DNA of 6,900 nucleotides, from the NCBI GenBank assembly GCA_009782085.1, contig WQUN01000044.1, positions 1 through 6,900 on the forward strand, read 5' to 3'. Each line of letters opens with the position of its first letter. Positions within the stretch are counted from its first letter, which is position 1. The translations under genes were made by a program, and so were the position numbers. The notes under the pieces are model-generated. The model made no database searches. It worked only from the letters and a program-made list of their open reading frames with translations, and had not been told where the DNA came from. This stretch comes from Bacillota bacterium (lineage in GTDB: Bacteria; Bacillota; Clostridia; Lachnospirales; WQUN01). This document shows, piece after piece, positions 1-6,177 of this stretch.

Positions 1-2
1 TC

Positions 3-1367
3 CTGAACCTGCCCGGCCGCAAAATCGCCGGCAAAATGGCCCCTTGGGTGGTCGCCGCCGTCTGCGCCTTGCAGGCGGCCATGGCCGCGACCAGCGGTCT
101 CGGCTTCTGGCGGCCGGTCGACGACGCCCTGAGGCTCCCGGTGCAGATGCCGCTCGAAATCGACTGGATATCGGCGGTCGTGCTGGCCGCCGTCGCCTTG
201 GCCTCGGCCGCCGCCAACATCGTCGGGTCCAACGGCGATTCCCGCCGGAGGATAAACCTCGGCAGCCTGACGCTGATGCTGATGACCGGCATGGACGGCG
301 CGGTGATGGTGCGCGACCTGTTCTCGCTGTACGTGTTCCTGGAGATCACGGCCGTCGCCTCGTTCATACTGATCGCGATGGAAAAGGACGCCGGCGCGCT
401 CGAGGGCGCGTTCAAATACGTGATACTCTCCGGCCTCGCCACGGCCGCCATGCTCGCGGCGAACGCGCTGATCTTCATGCGCGCGGGGAGCCTCCGCTTC
501 GCTGACATTGGCGTCACCCTCTCCTCGGGGGACGCCGCCGTTCAGACCGCCTTGGTTCTGTATGTGGCGGCTTTCTGCGTGAAGGCCGGCGTCGTGCCTT
601 TCCACGGGTGGCTCCCGGGGGCGTATTCGGCATCGCCGGACGCCGTCTCCGTGCTGCTCGCCGGTGTGGTGACGAAGGTCGCCGGCGCGTTCGCTGTTAT
701 CCGCCTGGCGGGCGGTCTTTTCGCGGGGCTCGCCGCCCCCGGCGCGGCCTTCATGGCCCTCGGCGCGTTCTCGATAGTCGTGGGGGCGTTCGCGGCGATC
801 GGCCAGACGGACATGAAGCGGATGCTGGCCTATTCCAGCATCAGCCAGATCGGTTACATAATCCTCGCCGCCGGCCTAGGGACGCCGCTCGCGATCGCCG
901 GCGCCGTGCTGCACTTTTTCAACCACTCCGTGTTCAAGTCGCTGCTTTTCGTCAACGCCGCGGCCGTGCGCGAGCAGACCGGGACGACGGATATGAACAG
1001 CCTCGGCGGCCTGGCGGAGAAGATGAAGGTCACGGGCGTGACATCGGCCGTCGGCTTCCTGTCCACGGCCGGGATCCCGCCGTTTTCCGGGTTCTGGAGC
1101 AAGCTGTTGATAATCATGGCCCTGGCCGCCGAACGGCAGTGGTTCTACGCGTCGCTGGCCTTGCTTATGAGCGTGGTCACGCTGGCGTATTTCCTGATCA
1201 TGCAGCGCAAGGTGTTCTTCGGGAAGCTCCGGGAGGGGCTGGAAGGGATAAAGGAGGCCCGCGCGCCGATAACGGGCGTAGCCGTCGCGCTGGCGGGCAT
1301 CAGCACGGCGGTCGGGGTGCTGTTTCCGGTGGCGATGGTGCTCATGCGGAGGTACGGGATAATATAA
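3..1367 (+). CDS. Antiporter-like membrane subunit of group 4 hydrogenase (NuoN/MrpD family), 5' partial
   Basis: Ion-translocating subunit of the proton-conducting membrane transporter family (NuoL/M/N, MrpA/D, MbhH). The frame is open from base 3. The first Met (base 36) has no Shine-Dalgarno and is preceded by in-frame LNLPGRKIAGK, so the true start and probably the first membrane helix lie upstream. Numbering from that Met, family hallmarks are FSLYVFLE with Glu103, FKYVILSGLA (126-135), VKAGVVPFHGWLPGAYSASP (182-201) with Lys183, Lys214 in the next helix, the DMKRMLAYSSISQIGY block (259-274), HFFNH (293-297) with Lys301, and GIPPFSGFWSK ending at Lys356. These Glu, Lys and His residues match the intramembrane ion-path residues known in the family. 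About a dozen hydrophobic helices follow one another. The protein should sit distal to the NuoH-like anchor and move H+ or Na+; which ion cannot be read here. NuoN and MrpD types cannot be separated with confidence. Confidence 0.93.
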   Translation: MNLPGRKIAGKMAPWVVAAVCALQAAMAATSGLGFWRPVDDALRLPVQMPLEIDWISAVVLAAVALASAAANIVGSNGDSRRRINLGSLTLMLMTGMDGAVMVRDLFSLYVFLEITAVASFILIAMEKDAGALEGAFKYVILSGLATAAMLAANALIFMRAGSLRFADIGVTLSSGDAAVQTALVLYVAAFCVKAGVVPFHGWLPGAYSASPDAVSVLLAGVVTKVAGAFAVIRLAGGLFAGLAAPGAAFMALGAFSIVVGAFAAIGQTDMKRMLAYSSISQIGYIILAAGLGTPLAIAGAVLHFFNHSVFKSLLFVNAAAVREQTGTTDMNSLGGLAEKMKVTGVTSAVGFLSTAGIPPFSGFWSKLLIIMALAAERQWFYASLALLMSVVTLAYFLIMQRKVFFGKLREGLEGIKEARAPITGVAVALAGISTAVGVLFPVAMVLMRRYGII

Positions 1368-1392
1368 TAGACTTCTTCGGAATTTGTCGTTT

Positions 1393-1452
1393 GTCATTCT
1401 GAGCGAAGCGAAGAATCTTGATTTCAAGACCCTTCGCTGCGCTCAGGGTGAC
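1393..1452. repeat. REP-like imperfect palindromic intergenic repeat, copy 1
   Basis: Two 27-nt arms (1393-1419 and 1426-1452) are separated by a 6-nt loop. The left arm begins gtcattctgagcgaagcgaa. The right arm is its complement except for three mismatches and two T/G positions that can wobble in RNA. A second copy lies at 3857-3919, with left arms 26/27 identical. From memory, this TCATTCTGAGCGAAGCGAAGAATC type of sequence is dispersed between genes in many bacterial genomes. It lies between the antiporter-like gene and the NuoJ-like gene and directly precedes a transposase remnant. It could act as an RNA hairpin in the transcript. No T-tract follows the right arm, so it is not a typical intrinsic terminator. 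Confidence 0.85.
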
Positions 1453-1459
1453 AGCGAAA

Positions 1460-1669
1460 AATCACTCGCTGAAATCATTGACATCAAAGGAATACGGCGA
1501 AACCTTGTGGCAGCGGGCTTATCACGGCCGCATTATCCGCAGCGAAGCGGAATACAAAAGTATATGGCAATATATAGACGGAAATCCGGCCCAGTGGACG
1601 GAGGACGAATATTACCGCAGTAATCCCACGGAGGCGTTCGCATGGACAACAACACAATCGCCTGGATAA
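1460..1669 (+). pseudogene. C-terminal remnant of a RAYT-like (REP-associated tyrosine, IS200-type) transposase
   Basis: One frame reads NHSLKSLTSKEYGETLWQRAYH, then HGRIIRSEAEYKSIWQYID and GNPAQWTEDEYY, recognisable to about base 1618. This matches the C-terminal pattern of the Y1 transposase family linked to REP elements: a 'LKS.TS..YG..LWQR.Y' block, an 'IIR.E.EY..I..YI..NP..W' block and a terminal 'D.YY'. The N-terminal two thirds, with the catalytic HUH motif, are missing. Upstream the frame runs straight into the REP-like repeat ending at 1452. The frame continues past the recognisable part to a stop at 1667-1669, inside the NuoJ-like gene. It has no start or Shine-Dalgarno of its own, so it is a dead fragment. 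The family call rests on remembered pattern, not on a search. Confidence 0.72.
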
Positions 1670-2145
1670 TCGTCCTAGCCACTTTGGTCGTCTTCGCCCT
1701 CGGGACGGTGATGGTGCGAAACCTCCTCGTGGCGGCCGTCATGCTGGCGCTGACCTCCGCGATTCTGACCGTCATCCTGTTCATCATGGGCGCGCAGATC
1801 GCCGCGGTGATGGAGCTGTCGGTGTGCGCCGGGCTTGTGACGGCCATTTTCGCCACGACCATCAGCCTCACCAAGACGAGCCAGGGCAAGGAGCTCGCCA
1901 GCCTCAAACACAAGTATTTCCTGAGAGTCCTGCCAATGCCGTTCATATTACTCGTGCTGGCGGCCGGCGTATTTCTTTTGTGGCCGGGCATGGATATGAG
2001 CATCCTCGCCGGGAATTACGCGGACGCCGCGTCCCGGCAGGTGCTTTGGGACAAACGGGCCCTGGACATGTTCGGCCTGGCTTTGATAATTCTGGCCGGG
2101 GTGCTCGGGATGGCCGTGCTTTTCAAGGAACGGGGGGGGAAATGA
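1642..2145 (+). CDS. NuoJ-like membrane subunit of the hydrogenase
   Basis: Integral membrane protein of 167 residues with five likely helices (about 4-22, 28-49, 51-76, 95-114, 141-162), the layout of NuoJ and of the NuoJ-like subunits of group 4 hydrogenases. Helix 3 holds AAVMELSVCAGLVTAIFA with a buried Glu58, at the place where NuoJ and MbhD/E proteins have a conserved polar site. The C-terminal VLWDKRALDMFGLALIILAGVLG (134-156) resembles the conserved end of NuoJ-like proteins in such clusters. The ATG is preceded by GGAGG (1630-1634) seven bases upstream. The gene follows a 274-bp gap holding a repeat and a transposase remnant, and ends one base before the next start. Its role would be to join the NuoH/A side to the NuoK-like and antiporter-like subunits in the ion path. 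Confidence 0.85.
   Translation: MDNNTIAWIIVLATLVVFALGTVMVRNLLVAAVMLALTSAILTVILFIMGAQIAAVMELSVCAGLVTAIFATTISLTKTSQGKELASLKHKYFLRVLPMPFILLVLAAGVFLLWPGMDMSILAGNYADAASRQVLWDKRALDMFGLALIILAGVLGMAVLFKERGGK
2132..2140 (+). promoter_or_regulatory. G-rich ribosome binding site supporting a TTG start
   Basis: Eight G and one A within the last codons of the NuoJ-like gene, six bases before TTG at 2147. No ATG in the NuoK frame lies near. The nearby ATG at 2142 is in another frame and stops after four codons. This site is the main support for the TTG start. Confidence 0.55.
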
Positions 2146-2146
2146 T

Positions 2147-2449
2147 TTGCTGCTGACTTTGTTTGTCATCGCGATAGTGCTTTTGGCCGCGATCGGCGTA
2201 TACTGCATCATAGCCACGCACAGCATGATACGCGTGCTTATCGCGCTGGAGCTGATCGTCAAGGCCGTCACGCTGCTGATAGCGGCGGCGGGGACGGTGA
2301 ACGGCCAGATGGCCCTGGCGCAGAGCTACATCATCGCGCTGATCATCATCGAGGTCGTCGTCACGGCCGTCGGCGCCGGCATCACCATCGCCGCGCACGC
2401 CAAAAACGGGACGGTCGACCTCCGTGACCTGACCAAAATAAAGGGATAG
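2147..2449 (+). CDS. NuoK-like membrane subunit of the hydrogenase (TTG start)
   Basis: Exactly 100 residues, the usual NuoK length, with three helices (about 2-23, 27-49, 58-83). The two buried glutamates known to matter in NuoK are present: Glu35 in IALELIVKAVTLL and Glu69 in IIALIIIEVVVTAV. Lys39 lies one helix turn after Glu35. The start is TTG, one base after the upstream stop, with a G-rich ribosome site before it; any later start would remove part of the first helix. The C-terminus (GTVDLRDLTKIKG) is short and charged, as in family members. In complex I-like enzymes NuoK sits between NuoJ and the antiporter-like subunits and forms part of the ion channel. The cytoplasmic enzyme genes follow shortly downstream. 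Confidence 0.88.
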   Translation: MLLTLFVIAIVLLAAIGVYCIIATHSMIRVLIALELIVKAVTLLIAAAGTVNGQMALAQSYIIALIIIEVVVTAVGAGITIAAHAKNGTVDLRDLTKIKG

Positions 2450-2459
2450 GGGGCCGGAT

Positions 2460-2783
2460 ATGGGTAATCTTCTGCTTACGCCCCCGCTGGACTTTTTGCT
2501 GCTGCTGGCCGTGGCCGCGCTGCTCTCGCTGGCGTTTAAGGGGCTGGCGGCGAAGGGCGGGGATTCCGCGGGCAAGGGGGAGCCGTACGCCTGCGGCCAG
2601 GACGTGAACACCGGCAGGATACAGCCGAGCTACACAGAGTTTTTCTCATTCGCGTTCTTCTTCACGATACTTCACGTGACCGCGCTGGTCCTGGGCACCG
2701 TGCCCGCCAACGCCGTGTGGCTCGCCATGCCGTTTCTCGCGATCGCGGTGCTGGCGATCGTAATACTGTTCAGGAGAGATTAG
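2460..2783 (+). CDS. NuoA-like membrane subunit of the hydrogenase
   Basis: Membrane protein of 107 residues. A first helix (about 8-30) is followed by a polar loop with GEPYACGQD (40-48, Cys45), then two helices (about 60-80 and 85-104). The order helix, loop with 'P-Y-x-C-G', two helices is that of NuoA/ND3, whose loop holds a conserved 'Y-E-C-G' cysteine and lies near the NuoH/NuoD contact. The usual Glu before Cys is Ala here. ATG at 2460 is preceded by a GGGGG run (2449-2453) that begins in the upstream stop codon. The gene ends one base before the NuoB-like TTG start. Its role is likely structural, at the junction of the hydrogenase module and the membrane arm. Confidence 0.8.
   Translation: MGNLLLTPPLDFLLLLAVAALLSLAFKGLAAKGGDSAGKGEPYACGQDVNTGRIQPSYTEFFSFAFFFTILHVTALVLGTVPANAVWLAMPFLAIAVLAIVILFRRD
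2772..2777 (+). promoter_or_regulatory. Ribosome binding site (AGGAGA) supporting a TTG start
   Basis: AGGAGA lies in the last codons of the NuoA-like gene, seven bases before TTG at 2785. No ATG lies near the start of the NuoB-like frame, so this motif fixes the start. Confidence 0.65.
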
Positions 2784-2784
2784 C

Positions 2785-3222
2785 TTGATAATTGACCGGA
2801 TCGTCACCTGGGCCAGGATCAAGTCGCCCTGGGTCATACATTTCAACACGGGCGCCTGCAATGCCTGCGACATAGAGATACTGGCGGCCCTCGCGCCGCG
2901 TTTTGACCTGGAGCGCTTCGGCGTCGTCCAGAAAGGGACGCCCCGCCAGGCCGACGTTTTGCTGTGCTCCGGCCCGGTGACGCTCCAGACGGAAGACAGG
3001 TTGCTCCGCATATATGAGCAGATGGCGGAGCCCAAGTTCGTGGTGGCCGTCGGCGCGTGCGCCTGCTCGGGCGGGGTGGTGAAGGGCTGCTACGGGGTGA
3101 AGGGCGGCATCGACACTTCAATACCCGTTTCCGCGTACATCCCGGGCTGCCCGGTGAACCCGCAGGCGATCATCGACGGGGTGGTCAAGCTTTTGAAGAC
3201 GCTGGAGAGGAAAAAAGGCTGA
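2785..3222 (+). CDS. [NiFe] hydrogenase small subunit, NuoB-like (TTG start)
   Basis: Soluble iron-sulfur subunit of 145 residues that would hold the proximal [4Fe-4S] cluster and pass electrons to or from the nickel site. The likely ligands are Cys25 and Cys28 in TGACNACDIE, Cys92 in VGACACSGG, and Cys122 in IPGCPVNPQAI. The CxxC spacing and the following DIE are typical of group 4 hydrogenases, whereas complex I NuoB has an adjacent Cys pair. Cys61, Cys94 and Cys102 are additional. The protein lacks the long C-terminal part and the signal peptide of uptake hydrogenase small subunits, as expected for group 4. The start is TTG with AGGAGA upstream. The next gene follows after 56 bases. Confidence 0.93.
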   Translation: MIIDRIVTWARIKSPWVIHFNTGACNACDIEILAALAPRFDLERFGVVQKGTPRQADVLLCSGPVTLQTEDRLLRIYEQMAEPKFVVAVGACACSGGVVKGCYGVKGGIDTSIPVSAYIPGCPVNPQAIIDGVVKLLKTLERKKG

Positions 3223-3278
3223 ACGGCGCATAATAATATGTGTACGGATATAGACGGATAAAGAAATGAGGGACTTTA

Positions 3279-3770
3279 ATGTCCGACGAAGAAACGCTCG
3301 TCAACGATCTGCTTTCCCGCTTCGGCTTCGCCTCCGCCTCCGTTCAGCGCGAGCGCCGCGTCTGGGCCGAAGTCCCCCGGGAGAGGTTCATAGAGGTCCT
3401 GACCTGGCTGCACGACGAGCGGGGGTTCACCTCTTTGTGCACCGTGACCGGCCTGGACGCGGCCGACAGTTTCCAGCTCATCTACCACCTGGCCGATAAC
3501 CGCGGCGTCATACTCTCCGTGAAGGAAAGCGCGCCCAAGTCCGACCCGGTGTTCGACACGGCCCTCGATATCTACAAGGGCGGCGCGCTTTACGAGCTGG
3601 AGGCGCGGAACCTGCTCGGCCTAGTCATCAAAAGCGCGCCGGAGGATATCCGCTACCCCCTGCCGGATCACTGGCCGCAGGGGGAGTACCCGCTGAGAAA
3701 GGACTGGGTCAGTCCGGAGAGCAAAAAGGAACAGGCGGAGCCCGGGGACCCCGCGGCGGGCAGCCCGTGA
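3279..3770 (+). CDS. NuoC-like subunit (30-kDa family) of the hydrogenase
   Basis: Soluble protein of 163 residues of the complex I 30-kDa family, which packs against the large subunit and has no cofactor. The family signature lies in the C-terminal half: GALYELEARNLLGLVI (102-117) corresponds to the usual 'E-x-E-x-x-D-L-x-G-I' block, and RYPLPDHWPQGEYPLRKDW (125-143) to the 'LP-x-x-WP-x-x-x-PLRKD' end. The Asp before the double Leu is replaced by Asn111. The N-terminal alpha/beta part with DLLSRFG and FTSLCTVTGLD also fits. ATG at 3279 has GAGGG (3268-3272) six bases upstream. The tail after the signature is polar and rich in Glu, Pro and Gly. A 255-bp gap then separates it from the large subunit gene. 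Confidence 0.88.
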   Translation: MSDEETLVNDLLSRFGFASASVQRERRVWAEVPRERFIEVLTWLHDERGFTSLCTVTGLDAADSFQLIYHLADNRGVILSVKESAPKSDPVFDTALDIYKGGALYELEARNLLGLVIKSAPEDIRYPLPDHWPQGEYPLRKDWVSPESKKEQAEPGDPAAGSP

Positions 3771-3856
3771 CAGCGGCGAATCGGCGGCGGCAATGTCAGA
3801 AGCGGTTAATGTTTCGAACTCCGGTATAAAGGGCACCCTCTGTAAATCCTTTTTTT

Positions 3857-3919
3857 GTCATTCTGAGCGCAGCGAAGAATCTTATGTTTTGAATGATCTA
3901 CTACTCCGCTCAGGATGAC
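3857..3919. repeat. REP-like imperfect palindromic intergenic repeat, copy 2
   Basis: The left arm (3857-3883) matches the left arm of the copy at 1393 in 26 of 27 positions. The right arm (about 3895-3919) is degraded: its last 14 bases pair well with the left arm, but the inner part (around ctactac) does not. It occupies the middle of the 255-bp gap between the NuoC-like and large-subunit genes. On either side of it I see no gene and no convincing promoter. No transposase remnant is recognisable next to this copy. Confidence 0.8.
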
Positions 3920-3953
3920 GGTTTATGGAGGTTGCCACAAAGGAAATCCCGGA

Positions 3954-3998
3954 ACGCCGACGGCGGCGTCCATTACGCGTGACGCCGGGGACGGCGTC
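3954..3998 (+). other. Two adjacent GC-rich hairpins upstream of the large-subunit gene
   Basis: Hairpin 1 pairs acgccg (3954-3959) with cggcgt (3964-3969) around a 4-nt loop. Hairpin 2 pairs gacgccg (3981-3987) with cggcgtc (3992-3998) around ggga. They end 12 bases before the strong Shine-Dalgarno TAAGGAGG (4011-4018) of the large-subunit gene. There is no T-run, so they are not typical terminators. They could protect a processed mRNA 5' end or affect translation, but this is inference; short hairpins also arise by chance in such GC-rich DNA. Confidence 0.4.
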
Positions 3999-4025
3999 TC
4001 CTACGCGCGGTAAGGAGGGCGGTAT

Positions 4026-5240
4026 ATGGCAAAAGTAGTGATACCTTTAGGGCCGCAGCACCCGGCGCTGAAAGAGCCGGCAAACTTCGCGCTGTCGCTC
4101 GACGGCGAGCGCATAATCGGCGCGGCCGTGAACCTCGGCTATAACCACCGGGGCATAGAAAAAGCCTGCGAATCCCGGACATTTTTGCAGGACGTGTATT
4201 TGATCGAGCGAATCTGCGGCATCTGCTCGCACTCGCACTCCACGGCTTTCATAAACGCCGTCGAGGAGGTCGCGGGGGCGCCCGCGCCGAAGCGGGCCCA
4301 GTGGATACGCACTTTGGTCGCGGAGCTGGAGCGGCTGCACAGCCACCTGCTGTGGCTCGGCGTGGCCGGGCACGAGCTCGGCTTTGACACGCTGTTCATG
4401 TACAGTTGGCGCGACAGGGAGCTGGTGCTCGACCTGCTGGCGCTTCTGACAGGCAACCGCGTCAACTACGGCATAAACAAGCTGGGCGGCGTGCGCCGCG
4501 ACATCACCAAAGACGACGTGGAGAAAATAAGGCCCGTCGTCGACGCGCTGGAAGAGCGCACAAAGTATTACATCGACCTCGTGACGACGGAGAGCACCCT
4601 GGCGGCGCGTATGCTGGACGTCGGCCGCCTCTGCCACGAGGACGCGCTGACCTACGGCGCGTCCGGCCCGGTGGCCCGCGCCGCCGCCGTGGACAAGGAC
4701 ACCCGGCGCGACGACCCCTACTCCGCCTACGGCGAGATACCCTTCGACGTCATCACGGACGACCACGCCGACGTTTACGGCCGCGCCGTTGTCCGCGTGA
4801 AGGAGCTCCTGGAGAGCTGCAAGATCATCAGGTACGTCATGGATAACCTGCCGGAAGGCCCATTGGAGGTCAAGTTCCCGCGAAAGGTGCCCGCCGGCGA
4901 GGCGATAAGCCGCTACGAGGCCCCCCGGGGCGAGGACGTGCACTACGTCAAGTGCAACGGCACCGACATGCCGGAGCGTGTGAAAGTCCGCGCGCCAACG
5001 CTGGCGAACGCCGCCTCCGTGGCTCTGATGCTCCAGGGCGGCTTCCTGGCGGACGTGCCGATAGTTATCGCCGCGATAGACCCGTGCTTCTCCTGCACGG
5101 ACAGGATGGTGGCAGTAAAGGACGAAAACAGCGGCGCGGAAGGCGTCATGGACTGGGAGAGCCTGCGGAGATACTCGATAGAGTGGTACATGGAGCGGGG
5201 AGTTTCATTTGAAAATATACAATCCGAAAGGGACAGCTAA
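4026..5240 (+). CDS. [NiFe] hydrogenase large (catalytic) subunit, group 4, NuoD-like
   Basis: Catalytic subunit of 404 residues that would carry the NiFe(CN)2CO centre and interconvert H+ and H2. Nickel ligands are Cys64 and Cys67 in ERICGICSHSHS, and Cys354 and Cys357 in DPCFSCTDR. Complex I NuoD lacks these cysteines, so this is a hydrogenase and not a quinone reductase. The N-terminal PLGPQHPALKEP and the NHRGIEK segment (40-46) are common to both families. A 44-residue tail follows Arg360; it includes RRYSIE, close to the ERYSIE I recall in the HycE tail that HycI removes after the equivalent Arg. Processing after Arg360 is therefore likely, and a HycI-like gene lies downstream. The ATG has a textbook TAAGGAGG seven bases away, the strongest ribosome site in the window. 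The motifs fit the Mbh/Ech side of group 4 better than uptake groups; the exact subgroup needs a tree. Confidence 0.96.
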   Translation: MAKVVIPLGPQHPALKEPANFALSLDGERIIGAAVNLGYNHRGIEKACESRTFLQDVYLIERICGICSHSHSTAFINAVEEVAGAPAPKRAQWIRTLVAELERLHSHLLWLGVAGHELGFDTLFMYSWRDRELVLDLLALLTGNRVNYGINKLGGVRRDITKDDVEKIRPVVDALEERTKYYIDLVTTESTLAARMLDVGRLCHEDALTYGASGPVARAAAVDKDTRRDDPYSAYGEIPFDVITDDHADVYGRAVVRVKELLESCKIIRYVMDNLPEGPLEVKFPRKVPAGEAISRYEAPRGEDVHYVKCNGTDMPERVKVRAPTLANAASVALMLQGGFLADVPIVIAAIDPCFSCTDRMVAVKDENSGAEGVMDWESLRRYSIEWYMERGVSFENIQSERDS

Positions 5241-5241
5241 T

Positions 5242-6171
5242 ATGTCAGCGCTCCACATTTTGGTCTTCCCCGGCCTGCTCTTCCTGGCCCTCTACGCGCT
5301 CGCGCTGCAGTTCGTGGACAGGAAGGTCTACGCCCGGCTCCAGAACCGTAAGGGGCCGCCCTGGTTCCAGCCCGCGGCCGACTTCGTCAAACTGCTGGGC
5401 AAGGAGACCATCGTGCCGAACGAAGCCAACCACTTCGTGTTCACGGCGCTGCCCGTGTTCGCGCTGGCCGCGGTGACGACGGCTTTCCTCTACGTCCCGA
5501 TCTGGGGCACGAGCTCCGCGCTGCCGTTTCCGGGCGACGTCGTCGTGATGATGTACCTGCTGGCGATAATCCCGCTCACCTTCTTCCTGGCGGGCTGGAA
5601 CTCGTCGTCCATGTACGCGGCGATAGGCTCCCAGCGCGTGCTGACGCAGCTTTTCGCCTACGAGGTGCCGCTGTTCATGGCCATTCTGGGCCCGGCGCTT
5701 TTGGCGGACACCTGGTCGCTCTCCGGTATCGCGGCCTTCTACGCCCAGCATCCGCCGATGGCGCTCCTGAACCTGCCGGGCTTCGGCGTGGCGCTTTTGG
5801 CGACGCAGGGCAAGCTCGAGCGCGTGCCGTTCGATACGCCGGAGGCCGAGACGGAGATCGTCGCCGGGGCTTTTACAGAGTACGGCGGCAGGCTTTACGC
5901 CATTTTCAGGCTGGCCGTGGACATGGAGACGGTGGTGCTTCTGGGGATCATGTCGGTCGTGTTCGTGCCGCTTTTCGCCGGGAACCCGTTCCTCGGATTC
6001 CTGATTTTCCTAGTAAAGACTCTGGTCATGCTTTTTGTCCTCTCGGTCATCAAGGCCGTGACCGCCCGGCTGCGCATAGAACAGATGGTGCGCTTCTGCT
6101 GGATGGTGCTGGTGCCGCTGTCCTTGGGGCAGCTGCTGATAGATTTGGTCGCGAAGGGGCTGATGGAATGA
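5242..6171 (+). CDS. NuoH-like membrane anchor subunit of the hydrogenase
   Basis: Membrane protein of 309 residues of the NuoH/HycD/EchB/MbhM family, which docks the hydrogenase module on the membrane and starts the ion path. The first helix is followed by VDRKVYARLQNRKGPPWFQP and ADFVKLLGKE (25-55), the hallmark first loop. The second hallmark is PFDTPEAETEIVAGAFTEYGG (196-216), with the acidic residues conserved in NuoH. About eight hydrophobic segments are visible. I chose ATG at 5242, one base after the upstream stop, with AAAGGGA (5227-5233) before it. A TTG at 5209 with GGGGAG six bases upstream would add 11 residues (MKIYNPKGTAN) and overlap the large-subunit gene by 32 bases; it cannot be excluded, since other genes here use TTG. 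The last 17 or so codons are partly copied again at 6250-6302. Confidence 0.92.
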   Translation: MSALHILVFPGLLFLALYALALQFVDRKVYARLQNRKGPPWFQPAADFVKLLGKETIVPNEANHFVFTALPVFALAAVTTAFLYVPIWGTSSALPFPGDVVVMMYLLAIIPLTFFLAGWNSSSMYAAIGSQRVLTQLFAYEVPLFMAILGPALLADTWSLSGIAAFYAQHPPMALLNLPGFGVALLATQGKLERVPFDTPEAETEIVAGAFTEYGGRLYAIFRLAVDMETVVLLGIMSVVFVPLFAGNPFLGFLIFLVKTLVMLFVLSVIKAVTARLRIEQMVRFCWMVLVPLSLGQLLIDLVAKGLME

Positions 6172-6177
6172 GTATAA
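6121..6177 (+). repeat. Direct repeat, copy 1 (3' end of the NuoH-like gene)
   Basis: This stretch covers the end of the NuoH-like gene, its TGA and an ATGA-overlapping ATG (6168). It recurs at 6250-6302. The best-conserved part, from cgcgaaggggctgatgg through atgagtataa, differs at one position between copies. The left part carries further mismatches, one single-base gap and one 3-base gap. The protein ends are LGQLLIDLVAKGLME here and LGQPPKLAAKGLMG in copy 2. Confidence 0.88.

Noticed and set aside
1478..1483. TTGACA, a perfect -35 hexamer in the first gap
   Set aside because: No acceptable -10 box at 16-18 bases, and the site lies within transposase-derived sequence.
3793..3920. Small + strand ORF from ATG 3793 through the repeat
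   Set aside because: No Shine-Dalgarno, and most of its 3' half is simply the translated REP-like repeat.
3954..3998. GC hairpins as an intrinsic terminator between the NuoC-like and large-subunit genes
   Set aside because: No T-run follows, and the next gene belongs to the same complex with a strong ribosome site.
4047..4943. Long open frame on the minus strand opposite the large-subunit gene
   Set aside because: It mirrors the codon pattern of a certain GC-rich gene, shows no recognisable domain, and is explained as a shadow frame.
5209..5241. TTG start for the NuoH-like protein with 11 extra residues
   Set aside because: It would overlap the large-subunit gene by 32 bases; ATG at 5242 has a usable ribosome site and one-base spacing like other genes here. 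Not fully excluded.
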